Shown: piece after piece, positions 60,575 through 64,000 of the stretch | How positions within the stretch are numbered: position 1 is the first letter of the stretch | Layout of the letters: the number at the start of each line of letters is the position of its first letter | Assembly (NCBI GenBank): GCA_965249595.1 | Contig: OZ252242.1 | Location: forward strand, 1,116,001-1,180,000 | Reading direction: 5' to 3' | DNA from: VXNJ01 sp965249595 | GTDB taxonomy: Bacteria > Chloroflexota > UBA11872 > VXNJ01 | DNA length: 64,000 nt | Notes under the pieces: model-generated | Databases searched by the model: none | Told to the model about the DNA's origin: nothing | Seen by the model: only the letters and a program-made list of their open reading frames with translations | Program-made: the position numbers and the translations under genes

Positions 60575-60910
60575 TCACGCGTCGTCTGTTTCGTCAGCCA
60601 GGTCCATAACTGGACCAATTCCGCCTTCGTCCTTGGCGATCAGATAACGCACCACGGCGGCCTCCAATCGCAAACCCTCGTTGATCGGCTCAATTGCCGC
60701 ACGGTCCAGATTGACCTTGAACAGGGTGTAAAAGGCCTCGCGGCGCTTGTCGATTTCATAGGCCAAGCGGCGCCGTCCCCACTGGTGAATTTCAGTGACC
60801 GAACCGGAGTTCGTAGTGACGAGGCCTTCGACTTTAGACAGTTGCTCGGGGGCCGTTTCGATGCCGTCTGGAGTGGCCTCAAAGAGGACCACGATTTCAT
60901 AATCTTCCAA
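60575..60910 (-). CDS. rpsF: Ribosomal protein S6
   Basis: Encodes 111 residues. 'YEIVVLFEATPDGIETA', 'EIHQWGRRRLAYEIDKRREA' and 'FYTLFKVNLDRAAIEPIN' are S6. TTG 60910 is chosen because AGGAAGGG lies about ten bases upstream and the protein then starts like other S6; the 34 further codons are not family-like. First gene of the rpsF-ssb-rpsR operon. Confidence 0.95.
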   Translation of the reverse strand: MEDYEIVVLFEATPDGIETAPEQLSKVEGLVTTNSGSVTEIHQWGRRRLAYEIDKRREAFYTLFKVNLDRAAIEPINEGLRLEAAVVRYLIAKDEGGIGPVMDLADETDDA

Positions 60911-60938
60911 GCGAATCGCCCCTTCCTGCGGGTTCGTC

Positions 60939-60956
60939 GGCGTGCAAATTCGCCGA
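60939..60956 (-). promoter_or_regulatory. Hairpin in the rpsF leader
   Basis: On the minus strand CGGCG and CGCCG flank an eight-base loop AATTTGCA, just upstream of the rpsF ribosome site. Leaders of rpsF operons often carry an S6:S18-binding structure; I cannot confirm that this is one. Confidence 0.3.
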
Positions 60957-61090
60957 TAGAAAGGCTTTTCCCGGATCAAAGGCCGGGCCGCAGATTTTAG
61001 CCGGGTTTTCAACTAAATTGAGTCGTAGAACCAGACAGTGACGCTGAACCCGGTCGCCGCTGTTACGTAATTACCGATCCGTACCGATTG

Positions 61091-62035
61091 ATGCAACGCC
61101 CCACCACTCACCCCAAATCGTTGGCAGCAATACGCCAGCGAACGCGCAGCGCGCTGGAACGCTATGGATGGCGGCCGATACCAATCAAGCCCGATGAGTA
61201 TCTAAATGGACGCCGGTTTGTCGATACTGGCCAGGGGCGTGCGGTCGTCGAAGACATCGGTTCTGGCGCACCGATATTGGCGCTGCCAGGTTTTGCCGGT
61301 TCGGCCGATTCCTGGCGAGCGCTGGTGGTTGCTCTGGGACCCGGTTGGCGCTGGCTGCTGGTTGACCCGCCGGGTTTCGGGCTGGCCGATAAGGTGCCGG
61401 GAGCCGATTACCGAGCGCCGGCCCAAGCGCAGCGCCTGCTCGCGGTCATGGACGCGCTGCGGATCGAGCGGGCTACCCTGATAACTAGTTCGGGCTCGGC
61501 CCAGATTGCCCTCGCCGCCGCCCAAGCGGCTCCGGCCCGCTGCCGGGCGCTGGTTCTGGTGGCGCCGTTCTTGGTCCCTTCGCGATCGACCAAGGCGTTG
61601 CTGGCGCTGGGTCGCCTGCCCCTTCTGGCAGCCCTGGCGAGCCGTCTGCTAGCCACCCGTTGGACGGTGATGATCGCCAATCGATTGGGCACGGAGGACA
61701 ACACCTTGGTGACAGACTCGGTTGTCGATCAGCAATTTTTGGCTTTCGGGTCGCCGGGATTCGTCCGAGCCTACTTCGAGGTCCTGGCTCATCTGGCACC
61801 GGAGGGACTCGAACGAATCCTCCCGCAGGTGAAGGTGCCCACCCTGGCCGTTTTGGGCGATAACGATCTCGCGTCCGATCCGGTCGCGACCCGCCGTTTG
61901 CTCTCGCGCCTGCCCGACCGGAGATTGATCGAATTAACCGACTGCGGCCACGTTATTCAACGAGATCGCTCTGAACGCCTGGCCGCTATCCTTCGCCAAT
62001 TCTTGAGTTCGCAATTCAAAATAAGCGGCCCATGA
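61091..62035 (+). CDS. Alpha/beta hydrolase
   Basis: About 314 residues from ATG 61091. 'ALPGFAGSADSWRALVVALG' is the oxyanion and start region, 'ATLITSSGSAQIALAAAQA' the position of the nucleophile elbow (the usual G-x-S-x-G is altered to T-S-S-G-S), 'VLGDNDLAS' the acid and 'LTDCGHVIQRDRSERLAAIL' the His. Substrate unknown; an esterase or lactonase role is possible. Divergent from rpsF. Confidence 0.85.
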   Translation: MQRPTTHPKSLAAIRQRTRSALERYGWRPIPIKPDEYLNGRRFVDTGQGRAVVEDIGSGAPILALPGFAGSADSWRALVVALGPGWRWLLVDPPGFGLADKVPGADYRAPAQAQRLLAVMDALRIERATLITSSGSAQIALAAAQAAPARCRALVLVAPFLVPSRSTKALLALGRLPLLAALASRLLATRWTVMIANRLGTEDNTLVTDSVVDQQFLAFGSPGFVRAYFEVLAHLAPEGLERILPQVKVPTLAVLGDNDLASDPVATRRLLSRLPDRRLIELTDCGHVIQRDRSERLAAILRQFLSSQFKISGP

Positions 62036-62061
62036 TGGGCGATTGAACCGAGATCTTTCTT

Positions 62062-62856
62062 ATGTCCAACCACGCTACCCCGCGCATTTGGTTGCGTGAA
62101 GCAGTCGACAGCGTGCCGGTTATCGGATTTGGGACCTGGCTCTACAGCGGCGGCCACGGAGTCCTGCGCAGGGCCGCGGAACTCGACTGTGGGCTTGTCG
62201 ACACCGCCGAGCTCTATGGCAATGAGGAGTTGGTTGGAGCGGAAATCGCCCCGATTCGTGACCAGGTATTCCTGGCCACCAAGGTGTCGCCGGAGAATCT
62301 TGGCCTCGCCGACGTGATAAATCATTGTCTGGCTTCGCTGGAGCGATTGCAGACGGCGACCATCGACCTGTATCAAGTGCATTGGCCAAACCCGGCCATT
62401 CCCATAAACGAGACGATGCGCGGGATGCGCCACCTGGTTGAACAGGGGCTGGTGCGCTACGTTGGGGTGAGCAATTTCTCGGTTTCCCAAATGGAGGCCG
62501 CGCAGGCCGCATTGGGCGATATCCCGTTAGTTTCCAACCAAGTAAATTACAGCCTGCTCGATCGGGGCGCGGAGGCCGAGGTGCTTCCGTGGTGCAAGCA
62601 TCGCGGTGTGGTACTGGTCGCCTATCGCCCGCTGGCGCGGTTTCAACTGGGTGAGGCCCGACCGGTATTGGAGGCCGTAGCCAAAGAGTCGGGCCACAGC
62701 ATCGCCCAGGTCCTGCTCAACTGGGCCATTGGCACTGGCGGCGTTGTGGTAATTCCCAAAACCGACCAAATTGAGCGGGTTGATGAATTGGCCGCTGCCG
62801 CTCAGTTTGAATTGACCGCAGATCAGCGGGCGCGGCTCGAAAAAAGCGTCAATTAA
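62062..62856 (+). CDS. Aldo/keto reductase
   Basis: Encodes 264 residues. The catalytic tetrad is present: Asp and Tyr in 'LVDTAELYGNEELVGAEI', Lys in 'VFLATKVSPENLG' and His in 'IDLYQVHWPNPAIP'. 'RYVGVSNFSVSQMEAAQAAL' and 'VVIPKTDQIERVDELA' (NADPH phosphate region) also fit. It reduces aldehydes or ketones with NADPH; substrate unknown. Lies 26 bases after the hydrolase, probably co-transcribed. Confidence 0.92.
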   Translation: MSNHATPRIWLREAVDSVPVIGFGTWLYSGGHGVLRRAAELDCGLVDTAELYGNEELVGAEIAPIRDQVFLATKVSPENLGLADVINHCLASLERLQTATIDLYQVHWPNPAIPINETMRGMRHLVEQGLVRYVGVSNFSVSQMEAAQAALGDIPLVSNQVNYSLLDRGAEAEVLPWCKHRGVVLVAYRPLARFQLGEARPVLEAVAKESGHSIAQVLLNWAIGTGGVVVIPKTDQIERVDELAAAAQFELTADQRARLEKSVN

Positions 62857-62873
62857 ACAAGGAATTGCCACGG

Positions 62874-62958
<85 letters not shown>

Positions 62959-63344
62959 CGAATCCGGGCGAGGCGATTTTCGCCTTTCACAATTTCTTTG
63001 CGAAATTTGATCAATCTTGGTCGGATGCCGGGCCGACCCAATCCTGTACGCTGGAAGTTGATTTCTCCCACCCCACGGCTCACGCCTAATAACCGCCCGG
63101 GCGCCCTCAGCTTGCAAAGCCAATCGGTTGGCGCGATCTCGACATCGACGTCGGGAGGCCGGATGCAAATTGAACTTGTAAACATGCCGCCGCGGATCTG
63201 GATCGACTTTGCACCGGTCGGTGAGAATTCCTCGGTTGCCGAGCGATGCCGATGCCCGAGCGGCAACCGCGCGCGGCAGGGTAGGTCGCGACCTGGGCCT
63301 GCGGGCATCGCCGGTCGCATTGCCGACGCTGGGAGTTTGGCGAA
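62959..63344. other. Intergenic region before the MFS gene
   Basis: These 386 bases hold no gene I can support. A plus-strand open frame (62998-63348) ends in a TGA that overlaps the proposed TTG start of the MFS gene, but its sequence is basic and low-complexity and looks unreal. Must contain the tRNA promoter on the minus strand. Confidence 0.4.
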
Positions 63345-64000
63345 TTGATTGGCCAACCTTCGGCCAGTCGGCTCCGCGACCGCCCATTTGTCATCTTCAC
63401 GGTTTGCCAAATGTTCTCCATGGGCGGCTGGATACCGGTGCTGGCATTGTTGGCGGTCTACATGCGCGACCACTTGGGCGCCGGCGTCTTGGCGGCCACG
63501 GCTACCATCACGATCATTCACGTGACATCGATCGGGATGAGCCTTTTTGCCGGTTCGATCGCCTCGCGTTGGGGTGGACGCCGAATCTATATGATCGCCG
63601 TCGCCGGCATGACGGTTTTTGCCGGTTTGCTGAGCCGGATTGGCGAGGGCTGGCAGGTCATTGCCCTGGCACCACTGGCCGGTGTGATGGTCGCTTTCTA
63701 TTGGACCGCGATCAGCACCTACGTGCTGCAGGCGGTCGCTCCGCGACGGCGTGGCACCGGGATGGGCGTTAGCGCCTTCGTAATGGTCCTCGCGCCGGGA
63801 ATTAGCGGACCGATCCTTACCGCTCTCGGCCATGAAGTCGGAATCTGGCTAACGATCGCCGGTGGGGCGGCCCTGCTGGCCATAGCGGTTTCGGCCTCGG
63901 TGTTGTTACTGCCCGAACTGCCCTCGCCCGACGCGCAACTTTTCCGTGCCCGTGGATTTGTGCTTTCCGACTATTTGCGCTTGCTCGCCAACCGCCATAA
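63345..64000 (+). CDS. MFS transporter, N-terminal part
   Basis: An open frame from TTG 63345 (GGGAG about ten bases upstream) to the window edge, encoding about 218 residues with no stop. Hydrophobic helices ('FVIFTVCQMFSMGGWIPVLA', 'HVTSIGMSLFAGSIASRWGG') and the loop 'ASRWGGRRIYMIAV' fit the first half of a major facilitator. 'PRRRGTGMGVSAFVMVLAPG' matches the region around helix 5. Substrate unknown; the C-terminal half is outside the window. Confidence 0.85.
   Translation, partial: MIGQPSASRLRDRPFVIFTVCQMFSMGGWIPVLALLAVYMRDHLGAGVLAATATITIIHVTSIGMSLFAGSIASRWGGRRIYMIAVAGMTVFAGLLSRIGEGWQVIALAPLAGVMVAFYWTAISTYVLQAVAPRRRGTGMGVSAFVMVLAPGISGPILTALGHEVGIWLTIAGGAALLAIAVSASVLLLPELPSPDAQLFRARGFVLSDYLRLLANRH

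Noticed and set aside
62998..63348. 116-codon ORF whose stop overlaps the MFS start
   Set aside because: The composition is Pro/Arg-rich and non-protein-like; the overlap appears to be chance.

Overview
The window is a compact, GC-rich (about 60 %) bacterial chromosome segment. It has many TTG and GTG starts, many 4-base ATGA start/stop overlaps and almost no intergenic space in its housekeeping blocks. I infer an uncultivated member of the Chloroflexota, possibly of the marine or sponge-associated Dehalococcoidia/SAR202 type. Reasons: the adjacent Agl23-like (TIGR03663) and YYY/DUF2298 membrane proteins that are typical of Chloroflexi and Archaea; a PyrR-type pyrimidine operon with a PyrD/PyrK (class 1B) dihydroorotate dehydrogenase; a lipoprotein style I associate with Chloroflexi; and an accessory set of sulfatase, PhyH, amidohydrolase and LarA-like genes. 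No 16S rRNA gene is present, so the placement is an inference.

Layout. 1-3.9 kb: 5' part of holA, a broken nickel-permease gene, a HemL-type aminotransferase and proC. 4-10.5 kb: a divergent YchF-like NTPase, pyrD, and a coupled parA-ftsZ-histidine kinase unit. 10.7-12.7 kb: a lipoprotein gene built from three nucleotide-identical 489-bp repeats. 13.1-24.3 kb (minus strand): the pyrR-pyrB-pyrC-carA-carB-pyrK operon, chained by short overlaps and preceded by a recognisable PyrR-binding RNA element over the pyrR ribosome binding site, with purA and pyrG upstream. 24.4-28.2 kb: MBL-fold protein, Trm112-like zinc ribbon, SLC13-type carrier with RCK domains, HhH-GPD glycosylase.

28.2-40.1 kb is an accessory catabolic region: sulfatase, cupins, PhyH dioxygenase, amidohydrolase, Ldh-family dehydrogenase, MocR-type aminotransferase, LarA and a cyclase, interrupted by groEL/groES. 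It shows signs of gene erosion, including lost start codons, frameshifts and altered metal sites. 40.1-47 kb: XerC-like recombinase with an altered active site, purine nucleoside phosphorylase, RsgA and the Agl23/YYY pair. 47-52.9 kb: RidA, SMP-30, GYD protein, a SelA-like PLP protein, a TPP enzyme and ispH in a catabolism-plus-isoprenoid block. 53-58.4 kb: thyX, a zincin-type metalloprotease with a small coupled partner, apt, a uracil-DNA glycosylase, a PIG-L-like protein and obgE. 58.4-60.9 kb: the rpsF-ssb-rpsR operon followed by a membrane-anchored foldase-like protein. 61-64 kb: alpha/beta hydrolase, aldo/keto reductase, tRNA-Leu(UAA) and the start of an MFS transporter that leaves the window.

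Two themes stand out. First, the pyrimidine/purine block (pyrR to pyrK, pyrD, purA, pyrG, apt, a PNP and thyX) covers much of nucleotide synthesis and salvage and carries visible RNA-level control. Second, an unusual number of proteins keep their fold signatures but have lost canonical catalytic or metal-binding residues (YchF-like, MBL, amidohydrolase, XerC-like, PIG-L-like, PpiC-like). Perfect in-frame tandem duplications recur as well (lipoprotein, rpsR, groEL).
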